DNA of 64,000 bases from Galbula dea (Eukaryota > Chordata > Aves > Piciformes > Galbulidae), in contig VWZX01009108.1 of NCBI GenBank assembly GCA_013399015.1, positions 3,092,822-3,156,821 of the forward strand. Reading direction: 5' to 3'. The notes beneath the pieces are model-generated. The model ran no database searches. It was not told the DNA's origin and saw nothing but the letters and a program-made list of their open reading frames with translations. Within the stretch, counting starts at the first letter, position 1. Each line of letters starts with the position of its first letter. Shown one piece after another: positions 38,987-52,600 of this stretch. Both the position numbers and the translations under genes were made by a program.

Positions 38987-41900
38987 GAGATTAAAAAGCA
39001 GAGTTGAGCAAAGAGGACAGCTGGGAGTAAACCCATCATGTAATCTATCCCATTTCAGTAAATTTTGAGGATTCTGCTTATTGCAGCTAAGCACAGCCAT
39101 AGCAGTTTCTTTGAGAGGGGAGAGTTATCCTGGTTTTGTACAACAGTGTCATAGTTCTGCTATGCCAGGGTGGAATGAAATCATCTGTAGAAGCTATAGG
39201 ACTTGAGAGTCAGGCATGGCAGGTGATGAGCAAGAGCAGAAGTAACAGTCGGGGCTGCAGCACTGAAGAGTGTTCACAGATAACATCTGGAGCAGCACTG
39301 AAACTGTTGGTTGTAACAGCTTACACTGAAAGTATGGCTGAAGAGTGGCAGAAGCTCTCCTTTGGCTGTTGTTACATGTTATGGCTTTTAAATGAGATTC
39401 TTTAGACTCCTCTTAGAAAATCAACACATGGCTATCAGTTCCTTAATGCCTTCCATCACATGAATAATGTTATAAGAAATATTGTACCTTAGCAGAGGCT
39501 TAGGAGGCCCAGCCAGGCTTTGCAGTCTAGCAGACAGAATCTATCATAAAGAATATGCTGTAATTTATACCCCACCCTGACATTACAGAATGATTTATAG
39601 ACAGATCTTGGGGGGAGAAGTGGAAGCAGTTTAGAAAGGTCAGGAGTTCTGACAGTAAAGGGGAGTTGTGTTCCTGTCTTTGGGGTAGTGTGCTTGAAAG
39701 TTTCATTTCATTTCCTGGCTGTGTACTTGGTGCTTTGTGTTTTGTAGAGAGAATCTTCAGTTAGAAGCAGAATGGATTTTTTTTTCCCCTGAAATTCCAT
39801 ACATTTCTCAATCAGCCTCTACTCTTTCCACTGAGATAATTCTGTATTAATGAGGTTAACTGCAAGTGCAGTTGTGCAAATTCAGATTTTCTGCAGCATT
39901 CCCCAAGGACTCTTTTAAAGTTGGGCTTTGAATCTCTGGCTATCCTAAAGCAAACACTTTTAAATAAACCCATATCTCTGTTAGTTTCCCTCCTTTGCTT
40001 ATTTGGCTGTTTTAGGATAACAAGGGAGGAAGGGAAGAGGCAGCCTTTAGCAACCAAACAGGAGAATAATATAAATTATATGAGGAAAATTCAGGAGCAT
40101 ATGAATCTCATTAAACCTGTGTGGGTCTCAATCTTTGGGCTCCTCAGCAGAAGGAAACCTTGGCAATTCTGTAGATACTTGAAAAAGCAAATTTTCCATC
40201 TGTGATGGTATTTAGGATTGACTTCTGCAGTTGTTCTACTTCCCTTCATCTGATTCCCATTCAGAGTACAATACATTAGTGCCTGTTTCAGATAGTTCAG
40301 AACAAAGTTCCAGACCCCAAAAAACCCTGAAATCAGCTTAAAGATTTGGATTTTTCTTTGGAACAGAAGAATTTTCCATATTTGAGCACTCTTTGCCCAA
40401 CTTTGAGCTTTAGAAATGTATTTATAAGATTCCAGCTGCTGTTCTGGTGTGTTCCTAGAGCATTTCTAGTGCATTGAAGGAGACAGCAGCTATTAGAAAA
40501 TCCTTGTCCCTGTGATTCAGCAATACTATCTGTAACCCTGGCACTTACTACAGAAAATGACAACATCTCCTCCTGAATGATGGGCAGAGCAAGTCATGGC
40601 CCTGAGCAGCAGTTGCATACAAATGTATGTAGTGATTTGGGTTTCCTCAAGATGCCACAGATGACCAGCCAGTGATAACAAACACCTAGGGCTCATAATA
40701 CCTAAAGTAGCAACTGTTCTACAGTGAATGTCTTGTAGGATCTTGGAGGCTTGTGACAGGGAAGCTGGAATCCAGATTAGAAACGATCTAAGTAACAACA
40801 CATCTCCTTCCTGTCATGCTGGTTTGAGTCTTTTCTTCTCAAAGTATTTCACACAAGTGAGTATTAACATGATTATTAACAGTTTATGAACAGGAAAAAG
40901 AAATGTACAAGCAAAGGATATCTAGAATCAGATAAGGAGTTGCCCTGGATTGAACCAGTTAAATCTTTGTTTCTTTGAGAGTGTCTGTGTGTTGGGTGAC
41001 ACATGGAACTTCAACAAAACATTGTTAGATCCTTAGGAAAATACTGTCAGGAATGTGGGGCTTCTCCTTTCATTCTTGGAGGAAATTGCCTTGAGAATTC
41101 TGCCCCCCTGCTGGTATGATGTGTACTAGTTAATAGCTCAATTCAAACTCCATCAGTAACCTTAATGGTAAATAAGAAAAAGAAAAGGCACAGAGGTCTA
41201 TTTCTGATATCAGAGAGCAAACTCTCTTCATGGGTGTGATGTTGCTGTTTAGGCAGTGGAATGCAGAATGACTAACAGAATATTTTTAAGGGTTTTCTAC
41301 AGGTCTTTAAGGAAAAAGTTCTAAACATGATTTATTCTGAAGATGTTCTTTAAAGACACAGAAAACCAACACCCTACACTTACAGATGTCTAGCTGTTTC
41401 TGTTAATATCTGCCTCAAAGACTTGAAATGTCAAGAGTACAAGCCCAGAACCACTGGCTGTTTTCTTATTTCAGACATGTTTTATTAAAGCACTGAGGGA
41501 AGAAAGGCTCATTACAGGAGCTGCACAGATTTCTTACTCTTCTGAGAGGTGATTCTAACAAAAAAAGTCAGCACTAGGTCTATCAATTATGCTACAATAC
41601 CCTGTTGATACAAAAAGTGGAAGAAGAATCCCAAGCTGATGAATTTCTGCTTCTCACAGATGTATCCAGAGGATCATGTGCTTTGCAAAATACCTCTGTT
41701 ATTCCAAAGGCTACAACAGTCAAGTGGATGGCCATTGACTGTGGCAGGTTTTCACTGATACTTTTAAATCTGGCCAAAGGGGACATGAAACATACTGTGG
41801 TTGGAGACTAGCATTATAGATCAACTCAGGCAATTCCAAACAGCTACCAATGACTACTTCTGCAGTGAAAGATCAGGTTTAGGAAATTTATTTTTAAGTA

Positions 41901-43285
41901 TCAGAATGATATAGCAGTAAGGCTGGGGGAAGTCCTCCTCCCACTGCCTTCTCATTTTGAATTTCAGACACTTCCCCCCACTTTTACAGCAGCAGTATAT
42001 CACATTTACAACACCTAGCACTTCGAGGGTAGATGGCCAAGTGGTAAGTCAAGAAAAAATTGCCTTCCCAGGGACACTCAAATATCTCAGTTCATGTTTT
42101 GAAGACAGTGTTGATGTGCTACTGGGTGATTTCATTTCAGAAATGGGCAACACAGTGATTCATCTAGACAGTCAAAAAGCTGATCTCAACCTTAGTGCTC
42201 ACTTTTCAAAGCTAGTCTATGATCAGATGTCTCCTGTGCAGGCACAGTGCTGCTTCTGGAGTTGTTCATGTTTTTCAAACCATTCTGTCACTGTATTTCA
42301 GATGCATGTCAGTAGGCTAAGAGTCCTCATCAGGATATCCTGTATATAGTATCACTGAGTTTTTCAGGTACAGTTGCATGGCTGTGTCATCATACTTGCT
42401 GTAGGAATTAAAGCAAAAGACCAGAAGGGACAAGGAAGTAAGACTATTTCTGGAGAGATCAGCTTCCTCTGCTGGTAGCCTCTGAAAGGACATTGTGACA
42501 CCACTGGGCTTGTGTTGCCTGAAGAGAAGGGAAGACTGAAAAAGAGTCTCAGAGAAGTTGTAGAACTTCTGTCCTTGGAGGATTTCAAAATCCAGCAGCC
42601 CTGAGCATCTGGGACTGAGTTCAGTGTTGACCCTGATTTGAGGAGGGGACTCCTTGGGACTAGGAGTTTCCCAAGGTCTCTTAACATGTGTTGTTCTGGG
42701 ATACTGTGGGAAAAATACTAATGAGAAAGGAGATCTGGAGAAGGATGAAGGGGAACATGAGTGTAGATGTACAAAATCAGTAAGTGAGCATAAAACTGAC
42801 AGATGACTTAATTACTGTCTATCTAAATGCACCATCTCTTCTTTTGCCAATGAGTATAAAAGGGAGATCTGCAACTTAAATCAGACCAGAAATTAACAGT
42901 GACTTTTGCAAATAATTCTGACCTTTTCCTGCTTTTTGCCTTTGATACAGTGGCTGTTGGCTACCACATTTCCATCCTCTTTTTTTTAATCTCTATTACT
43001 CCTTGTCAGTAGAATTTTAAGGTACCTGTAATGATCTTGGTGTTTTTCCTCTGGATTTCTGTGTTTCTAATTGTAATTAGTTCAGCCTAAACCCTGACCT
43101 TTCCAGCATAGAAATGCCTCATCTTGCAGCAGAAAAAATTACAGGATTTTGTCTCTCTGCAAAGCCCTTTGGGATATTAGTCCTTAACTATCCAGGACTT
43201 AATCCATCACAGAGGAGTTCTGGTCCCCAGCATACTGGTAAGAGGAGGCCAATGAATCTGGGCTGCATCCCTGGTGAAAGAAATG

Positions 43286-43700
43286 ACCATAGACTCACAG
43301 AATGGTCAGAGTTGGAAGGGACCTTAAAGATCACCTAGTTCCAACCCCCCTGCCTGGCAGGGACACCATCCACTAGATCAGGTTGCCCACAGCCCCAGCC
43401 AGCCTGGCCTCAAAAGCTTCCAGGGATGAGGCTTCCAGAACCTCCCTGAGCAACCTGTTCCAGTGTCTCACCACCCTCATAGTGAAGAATTTCCTCCTAA
43501 CATCCAACCTAAATCTACCCTCCTCTAGCTTGCATCCATTTCCCCTGGTTCTATCGCTGTCTGACCTCCTAAAAATTCCCTCCCCAGCTTTCTTGTAGGC
43601 CCCCTTCTGAAACTAGAAGGCCACAAAAAGGTCTCCTTGGAGCCTTCTCCTCTGCAGACTAAACAATCCCAACTCTCTCAGTCTGTGGCACAGACATGAG
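43286..43700 (-). mobile_element. CR1 LINE, 5'-truncated 3'-end copy
   Basis: This is the clearest transposon copy in the window, about 415 bp. Read on the + strand it begins with CATAGACTCACAGAATGGT, continues through GTTGGAAGGGACCTTAAAG and CCTGCCTGGCAGGGACACC, then through the CCTCCCTGAGCAACCTGTTCC and CATTTCCCCTGGTTCTATC blocks, and fades out in AACAATCCCAACTCTCTCAG near 43680-43700. That is the reverse complement of the avian CR1 3' region, so the element lies on the - strand, antisense to the host gene. It is severely 5' truncated, as is usual for CR1, and carries no intact reverse transcriptase. Short open frames inside it are not genes. Confidence 0.95.
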
Positions 43701-46700
43701 CACAACGGCAGCTGGTGGAGAGATGAAGGCTCCTCAATTTCCCTAGTGAATCTGCACTTGAATCATTTTGGTGTTCAGACTGCCTGTTCCCAAAGCTGGC
43801 AGTGGTGCCTGCACAAAACTCTGCACATCATTCTTGGTCCTTGCTCACCAGGCACCCAAGGATGCTCACTGTAATGGGGACACACCTTGACCCCTCGTTG
43901 GCAGCACACTGGTTGCTTTGCTTCCCTAGTGTTTGTGGCTTTTGCTTTATGGCCTGACCTTGATTTAAGCTGTTAGAATTTAAAAGCTACTCCAGTTCTT
44001 GGAATCATTGATGGCAAAGTTTGGTGATTGTAATTACCTTTTTGGCCTTAACATATTCCAGCAGTAACTTCAGAAAATTCAAAGGAAGCATAAACAAGAA
44101 CCCATGACACCTATATTGCTGCAAGGAAACATGCTGTAAAAGACCCATTGTATGGTTTACACCTTCAGCATTGATATTCCTTCCCAGTGAGCTGTATTTT
44201 ACTCCACAATATTTACTACCCTTTTTTTGTTTAACATAAATAGTTGTTGTGCTGGTTTCTGCTATTATTTCTATATTCATATATTGAAGCAAGACATTGC
44301 CAGATAAAGGCACAGACACCTGGCCTGGTTCTGGTATGATTAATACAAAACATCAGGCTAAATGATGCATTGTTAATAACAGAGAAAGAAAAAAAACAGG
44401 AGGTAATTGAATAGACTCAGAAAGTATTCAGAAGGAAATTAAGATTTTCAAGGGGAAAGTGATATCTTAAATTTAAATCTCCTCAAGCTAGGAATTATTT
44501 TATACATAACTATAAAATAGACCTATAAAACTACTTTTCAGGGCCATAATGCCACACAGGTGATAATACAGCTTCCAGAAATAGAGTAAAATTCAGAATG
44601 GGTAGGAGTCTTTGCAAACAAAAATAATTTCTTTGTTAGGCAGCATTCTAGTGACTTATGATTAAAAATTAAATGGATTCTTTTGAGCCTTAGCAGTGCA
44701 CCTCTATGGTGTCTAAAGTTATGTTCATGTCCCTTCTACTTAAAGGGTAGAACAACAAATATAAAGATGAAACAAGTTGGTTCCAGGGTAAATAAATAGC
44801 AGAGAAAGGAGTAGACCACATCATTCATAGTCCCCAGCTCCAACCAGCAGATGTAGAGCTTCCCTGACCTCTGTGATCAAAGATGAGCATTCCTGAAGTA
44901 TAAACATGCCAAGCTATGCCTTCATGCAGCACTCAGAGCAGGAAGGATAGCCTGTCTGTCTTGCATAAAACTCTGCAAATGTCATAGGCTGAGCCAATAG
45001 ATGTCAGCTTGCACCCAGCCAAACATTCTAGCACCTGCAAACTTAATTTTTAAGTGTTTAACTGCCAGGTTTTGAAGGGATTGAAGGGATTTTCTGTTTA
45101 AAAGTGCTCTGTGCAAAAATAAATAATCTTATTAGCAAGAATAGTTTCTCTTTAAGTTTACACTGAAAGGTTAGCAACCACTCCACACTCATCAGTGTGC
45201 TGCTTTCCTGCAAAGCTGTGCTGAACAGTGCTTTAAATTATCCCATCTTCAAAATGCTCTCCTTTTTTATCAGTTGAAAAACCTTTACAAGCCTCATAAG
45301 AGCCCTTGAAGCAGTTACCTTTGAACAATTACACCAGATTGTTGTAAATTTTCCATATTGTTTTTATTGCCTCTCTGAAGTGATCTGGGGTTTTACATCA
45401 GTGCTTTTTCCCAGGGCCTGCCTCTCCTGACAGGTGCTTGCTTGCATCTCCCAGGAGCCCTAACAAGAGGCAGGCACATGGCTGCTTTGGAGACTAGACC
45501 TCTTTATGCTCAGATTGCATTTAGACTTTTTTCTTCTCCAGCATTCTGTGAAGTTAAAGAGGAGAACTAGGACAGCCTTGTTCCTTCCTACCTCTCCCTA
45601 TCTTTCACTCTTCTTTTCTTTTTTTTTGATGTCTCATCTTCAGTGAGTTGCAAATTAGTGAGACTGGTTTGTACTTACTCTTTTGAAGAGCTAAAATGCA
45701 TCTCCTAACACTTTACAGCTTTGGAGTAATGATAATAAGCTGATATTGCACTTAAGGGATTAGATGTAAATTCATCTTTACTAGTTGGGAGTGATTTCCA
45801 TATACCTAGCACTTTCTTTGCCATTCTACTCCCATCCAAGCATTAAGCAGCCATCTAGGATATTTAATTGTGTGAGTGGTAAGAGGTGGTTCCTAATGGC
45901 TTTCTGTGCAGCCTGGGTAAAGTTCCTCTGTGTGCAGATTGTACCCAACAGCAGAGGTTCAGGATATCCTTGTACAGGTAATTTGTATACATCTGGGAAA
46001 TCCAAGGTGTTCTGGACTTTTTGATGATGCCAGATAAGGATATAAGAAATAGGGATTCAGTTTGCATTTCTTCTGCAGACTTGAGCAAGTTAGACACAGC
46101 AGTTAATCTCTCTAGACATGGTGTTGCACTCTGTGTCTTTTGGACTTCATGTGTAGGTAGAAATTTCTCCTCCTACCAATTGGTCTAGTGTTTTGATTGT
46201 GCCTCTGGGCATATAATACTACAGAACAAAAAATCCTACCTATAAGAGCTGGGAAAAAATGCTGTGATGGAGCTGATACATAGGAAAAGTCCAACAGTTT
46301 TGTAGGCAGCCAGTGGTTAAACTCTAGTTGATATACAGGTCTCAGGAGAGCTGGTTCTGTGGTTTAACCCTACCTTTATCTCTCTTCTAAGTGCTTCTGA
46401 TATTCTAGTAGTTGCAAGAAATCCAATTAGCTAATGCTTGTACACTCTGTTCAGATCCTTAGATAAAAGACTGCCTACATGCATACATAAAGTGCCAAGA
46501 AGTGGAGTTTGGAAACTTCTGTGTAGCAGGGCATCTGACATTAAAATGATTGGAGATTAAAATGTGATGATAGGGTGACTTCTAGTTTTCATTTTTGTGT
46601 TTGCTTATTAAAAGGAATAAATAGCTGCTAATTAATGTGGGCTGTTCATTTTTCTCCCTTAAAAACCTCTGTTTATGTGATCTGGGTTGCTGATATTGTC

Positions 46701-47859
46701 AAGAACTGCTCCTAAGGTAGCACTATTTAAAGGATAATATGCAGTCAGAATTAAAGACTGCCTTGGAGTACCAGCTCAAACCCAGGAAGCTAAAATATCC
46801 TTTATAATAAAGAAAAGGTAAGAAAAATTCCTCACTTAATTTTCACATTTGTCTATCTGAGTTCACATCTTGTCTCAGCACAAAACCAAACAACATTTTG
46901 CTGCTCAGCACTGGGGAGGTGATGCATTCTCTGTGCTTGGAACTGTTCACTCCAAAGGCTTGACCCAGCCCCACTGAGAAAGTTGTGTGCTTGACTGTGA
47001 TGCTCATTCCCATCAATGCAAAAATTCATTAAGAAACTAGATGGAAAATGCAAAGCTTCTATGCTACTTGAATCTTCTAATCCTGGTTTTGAAGACTGAA
47101 ATGGTGGGTAGGTTTCAGGTTGGTGGTGTGTAAGGGAGTGACTTTCACTCTAGGTGAGTTAAAGGCTCATCAGAAACTGGCTAGGCTGAGTCTAGTTCAA
47201 CCTGTACTATTCATTAAGCTTATCCCATCCTGAAATGGGGAGGGGAAATGGTTGCACAATTTCTGAGGTTTATTTGGAAATGCCACAGCATCCAACCATG
47301 TTTATCAAATATTTGACATTGACCTGCCAAAAAATGTGATCTCCATCTTATAAAGCTTGCCACAGGTGTGATGAAGGACTGACAGTTCTATAAATGAAGG
47401 AACTTGCAGAATAAGAGAGAAAATGACCATGTCAGTATCAGCTGTAACAGCAACAAGAAAAACCCAAGTTAAATGTTCTGGACTGATAGAGCTATCAGGA
47501 AGCTCAGCTTTTGTTATTGGTTTGTGGCTGGGGTTACACAGTTGGTTTGGGAAATGCCTCAAACCTGGAATTCTTTATCTGTTTATATGACTGTGGAGTA
47601 TGATGAAGGAAGGCTTTAAGTTTAATCACTAGTATCTCACCCAGGGCTTTCCTAGGTGAAGTGGAGTGATCTTGTGTTAACTCTGTCATTTATCTGCTCT
47701 TTGACCTTTGCTTGGAGAGTGCAATGAACAGGAGAGTGTTTCCTGCTGTAAGTGGACAAACTCCCATCTCAAGTATACAAACCAGTGAATTGATAACATT
47801 AGATTGCATGGTGTACAAGGCAGCATGTGAAAGGAAATCAGCTGTTCTGCATTCTGTTC

Positions 47860-47920
47860 CTTTAGTTTCAATTTAGTCAGTGTGTGACCTTGGGTAAGTC
47901 ATTCAACCTTTTTGAGCTAC
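47860..47920 (+). mobile_element. MIR-type SINE core relic
   Basis: The stretch from 47880 reads GTGTGTGACCTTGGGTAAGT then CATTCAACCTTTTTGAGCT, very close to the conserved core of MIR (GTGTGACCTTGGGCAAGT then a CTTAACCTCTCTGAGC-like block). The element is on the + strand. The flanks are too diverged for exact ends. Confidence 0.8.
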
Positions 47921-49527
47921 ATGCTCTCTGCAGAACAGTGCTAGTGTGGCTTGAACCATAAACAAAAATGCTTTGCCTGCCTGCAAGTGCTCCACCTTTG
48001 ACAATAACCTATAAATAATACTAATATGGACCATATTTGAATTAAAACCTAGCAGGGAGAAGTCAGCACCAGCACCAAGGATCATCTGTACTCCATTCCC
48101 TCTCCTTTTTATTTATATGCATTGGATTTATCAAGCACCTTCAGATAAGACAGAAGTGCTGAAATGCACAAATGCCTCTTCATATGCTCTCCAGTTCTCT
48201 GCTTGCATTGCTGCTTCCTGCTGAATAGAAAAAAAATGAGGTGTCTGTGGAGTTCTTACACATGCTGTATACTCTTGATTTTAACTTATTGGGTGCTGTA
48301 TATCCAATCACACAGCATTCTGTGAGAATGTCAATCTTATGGCAGGGTAATGGACAGTCCATTACTTTGTCTCTGCAGACATTGCTGAAAAAATGAAGTG
48401 TGAAATCAGATTCATTACCTACACTCTTGGGAGGGAACAAGACATTAACCATAACTTGGCTTGTTAAATTTTGTTGTTTATTTTCTCCTCTGTTTAATTA
48501 ATTGTATTTCTCCTTCTGAATCAGAAGAGCTGCATGAGTCCTTTCAGTCAGTGATATGCACCTATGGAATCTGGGGTTTGTGCAAAATATTTCTTTTTTC
48601 TGTCAAAACATTTACAGAATAGATTTTTTTGATCTACTTTGCAGTTGAGAAGACATGTTTGCTGATGCTAACTAGTCTACATAAGGTACCCCAAGCCCCA
48701 CATACACATGTAGTATAAAGATAGGCTCCTGATGCTCAGCAGTAATGGGAATCATCAGATAGGTTCCATGGTAGATAGTTCTGCTAGCAGTGGAAAGGAA
48801 GGGGAGTGAGGAAGGGAACTTGTCTATATTTTTTAGAACCAGTACAAAGAAAGCAAAAGCTGTGTGGCCAGAGCTGCTGGCACAGCTTGGTTCTGAGTCA
48901 GGAACAGACCATAAGATATGTAGCTTGATTCAACACATGCCAAAGACACTCTAGGCTTTTTTTGTTTGTTTGTTATTCATATTATGGTTCCAATGTCATG
49001 TTATTCAACCAAAAACATAAACTGTTAACTCATGAGCTTGGAAGAAATAACTCCACTGAAGTTTGTTTCATGTGCTAACTGTTCTCCAGTGAACCCCAAA
49101 GATGGAAAGTTACCCATTTGATTTCTTTGTCATTTTTGTAGGGAAAAATATAGAGGCAGTATCTTTAAGGACTGTGGATCACTGTAAGTGAGGAGCTAAA
49201 ATATGAGAGGGTGATGTGTGCTGCAGTTCTAAGTGGTTTGATGTTGTATCAGACTTTGTTGCAAAACATGCCTGTTCTGTAGCATTTCAGAGACTCCCAG
49301 TTCTCTTCTGCCTAGGTTTTCAGTTAGCCAATCTGTAAGTGTGAAACATGAAACCAGAAAGCACTTTCCGTTGGAACTGTTGACACTGGGTTTGAAATCA
49401 AAATTGATCTAGTGCAAGTTCAACTGTTTGCTTGGGTTTTTTTTAACCAGGGAGACCCACTGTCCTGCTGTTTTCAAGAGGGAAAGCCCTCTTAAATGTC
49501 ATGACTTTCTCACTGGAATCACTTATA

Positions 49528-49640
49528 GGATCGTAGGATTGCCAGAGTTGGAAGGGACCTCAAAGATCATCTAGTTCCACGCCCCTGCCTGGCAGGGACA
49601 CCATCCACTAGATAGGTTATCCAGGGCCCCATCAAGCACT
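49528..49640 (-). mobile_element. CR1 LINE 3'-end fragment
   Basis: The + strand reads TAGGATTGCCAGAGTTGGAAG followed by GGGACCTCAAAGATCATCTAG and the CCTGCCTGGCAGGGACACC block, then CCATCCACTAGATAGGTTAT. This is the same CR1 3' segment as the copy at 43286 but shorter and more diverged, in the same antisense orientation. Similarity is lost shortly after the GGGCCCCATCAAG stretch. Confidence 0.92.
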
Positions 49641-52600
49641 TGTTTCCAGGTTGTTCAGTTCAGGGCTAGATAGTGGCATGAAGACTATAAATTTTCACTG
49701 AGCATAAGACAACTGTTTTGCTTGTCCAGGACCTTGCATCAGACATGTTCAAAACTAAAGGTAATCACAGTGCCTGAGGCTCTTCTCTAGTCCTTGTGCT
49801 TAAAATGCTTGTCACTCCTCTGCCCTAAAGCTCTTTACTGATACTGCCTGAAAGGCTGCCACACAACTCTGAGATCAGGTAGTGAAACTCTACCTATAGG
49901 AACAAGGGGAAATTAAGGCAGAGAACTGCCTAAAGCAGAAGAAACACCAATAGCTTTGTATCTTTGAATCTTAGGGAAAGGTTTCAAAGGCCCAAGATGA
50001 ACTAGTAGGATGCTTTACAATGATATGAGCTCTCTAAGATGCATGTGGCTAGGTTGGGGTCCACTTGTCTGTCTGTGCTGCGGTAACAGTCAAAGAAGCA
50101 GCCTGACACCCCCTCACAGCTACATAATGCACCTGGAAAGCAGCTCAGTTGAATCTGTAGACTTGTAAGCCTGCCCCTGCCATGCTTTTAACATCAATGC
50201 TGCTAACTTTCTGCCTTTCCTAAGGAGTTTCTGTCTCAGTGACTATTTTTATAGAAGCCTCCCCTGCTGCAGTTATGGGATGGATGGCAGGAGGACTGCA
50301 ACTTCCCATTGCAAAATGAAGGTTTAAGCCCATATATTTATAGAGGAAAATCAAATTTCCTCAAGAGTTTCACTTGAAGGACAGACTCAGAAGTGGAGAA
50401 CTTGGAAGGATATAGAGAGAACTCCACATCTCATGAGTTTAGGGATCCCAAATTGTTGTGTTTTGAAGAGATTCTAAAAAATATCTGGGTTTTGGGTGCC
50501 TCTATTTTAGACCATTGCCTGTGAAATGCTTTACAGGAACATGTGCACTCATGCTGTGATTGCAATTTTATTAGAAAAACAGAAATACCAGAAGAAAATC
50601 TCTTGCCCAAGGCTTATTCCATATGTTACTTCTCCATGCTTTATTTTTCAGGCCTGCAAGAGACAAATGCACTTATTCCATTAATAAAGTCTATGACTTA
50701 AAGTGCAGTTCTACCCTGGAAAAAAATAGAAATGTGAGGTTCTAAGTTCATTTCCCATCAATATAGCTTCTACATGAAATTTGTTCAGATTACAGATGAA
50801 AAGGTGCTGTTATTTTTCAGGCTGTGTGCCCATAGGCCTCAGCCTTGTCTGTGAAAGCAGCTTTTGAGTCTCCTGTGGAAATCACAATAAAGAAGGCACA
50901 GATCAGCTCACGTGCTTCCTCTGCCTCTGCAAGGTGACTTTAGGTTTTTCTAAGGTTCAGGTTGTTTACAGCTGCTGCAAAGCCTCATTTAACATGTAAA
51001 TAGAGGGCAAATCCTAATAATCAAAGTATACTATGAATATGCCACTAAGGGAATGAAACTACTCTTTTCTTGCTTCTCTTCCCTCGTTTGACTTCCATGT
51101 GGAAAAGTTTGAATACAAATGTAAACCACAATTTGGATTTCTTTTAAACCCTTCTCCCATCCAGTAATGATTTCATAACCTCCCAGTTCTCAGCTCTCTG
51201 CCTTAGCACTGAAAAGCAAATCTCCCCAGTACCTTCCCCATGATGGATTTATTGCCTCTGTGAACCTCACATTACCCTTGGTATTACTGCAGCTCAGCTC
51301 CCAGCCCTTGTTTTTACTAGGAGCTTTAGACAAATGTCATCAGCCCATAGAGGATCCAGCATGCACTGGGGAGGATGCATTCATCCTGGGGCCTTAGGCT
51401 TTGTTGAATAGCAAAGGTAGAAATGAAAAAGGAAAAATAGGTCATTGGTCTTCCAAATGCCAGCCTTGCAAACAGAGGCTGGGAAATCCCAGCTGGGAGG
51501 GCTGGGCAAAAAGGCCAAAGGAAGCTTCTGTTGCCAAAGAAATCCCAAAGTGCTGAGGAGTTTTTGGAGGTCAGTGTGGAAAGTCATCATTTGGAGGAGG
51601 GAAGAAGGAGTAGAAGCAGATGGCAGGGATGGTGCTTTTCTGAATCACTTGCAGCAAGATCTGTTTTAAAAATCACTAATATAATAAGATTAGGAGGGCA
51701 GAGGTTCTTAAAAATTAGGAAAATTGGATTGAGGGAGCAGGTTGGTAGTGAAAGACTAAATTAGATGACAACTAAAAGCATCTTTTAGGAGCTGTATTTC
51801 AGCTGGCTGATAGAGAAACCAATCCTGCAGCCCACTCCTGCATCTCAGCTACATCTACTTGCTGCTAAGAGGGAGCATCCTAAATTTACACACCCAATTT
51901 AAGTACTTAATCCAGAGTTAATCTTGAGACTGTTTTCAGATCATTTCCACAACTGCTTTTTTGTAACAATAATCAAACATTTGAAATAGTCTGTCTCACC
52001 TTCTGAAGGGCTGGCATTAAAATATCATCTAAAGGTGGAAAATGGCCTCTAAGCATGTGACATAAACCAAAGTCACAGGTGATCTTGTGGACCAGCATAC
52101 TACTGTAGATAGCTCAGTGTCACAACATGGCAATGTTAGTTTCTTGGAAGGCTGGCACACTTTCTGCATATGAACTGCATGGCAGCTTTGCTCCAGGTAA
52201 TGCAACTGGACTGTTAATATTTATTCAGCCTAGTGGTTCTCCATGCTGAAAATTAGCACCTTCTTTTCCTGCCAATGGCAGAAACAACAGGTCAAAGAGA
52301 TTGTGAGAACTTTTCAGCTCCCTGTGCAAAATAGGTAATGCCTGGACCTTAAGTAGTTTGATCCAAATCAAGGCTCTTCCAGCCATTTATGGTGTGAATT
52401 TTCCCCTTCCTTTTCCCTTTAACAAACCCTTTTGGGGAAAAAAAATTATCTAATAAGGCATTTAGTATGACAGCATAGCAGAGCTTCTAGCTTCTCTCTT
52501 CTGCTAATAATAATGGTAGGATTCAATCCCATTTGGGCTGCCCTATCACCTCTGTGTTTGCTGGAAGTGTGCTCACACTGTCATGGTTGCATTTACATGA

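Noticed and set aside
41957..42349. 130-codon open frame on the + strand
   Set aside because: It opens with TTG, has no family motif and its length is within chance expectation; it does not resemble the next TMEM132 exon.
43383..43598. 71-codon open frame on the + strand
   Set aside because: It lies wholly within the antisense strand of a truncated CR1 copy.
46075..46120. Possible MIR relic (GAGCAAGTTA then TTAATCTCTCTAGAC)
   Set aside because: Only two short blocks match and the spacing is wrong for the MIR core.
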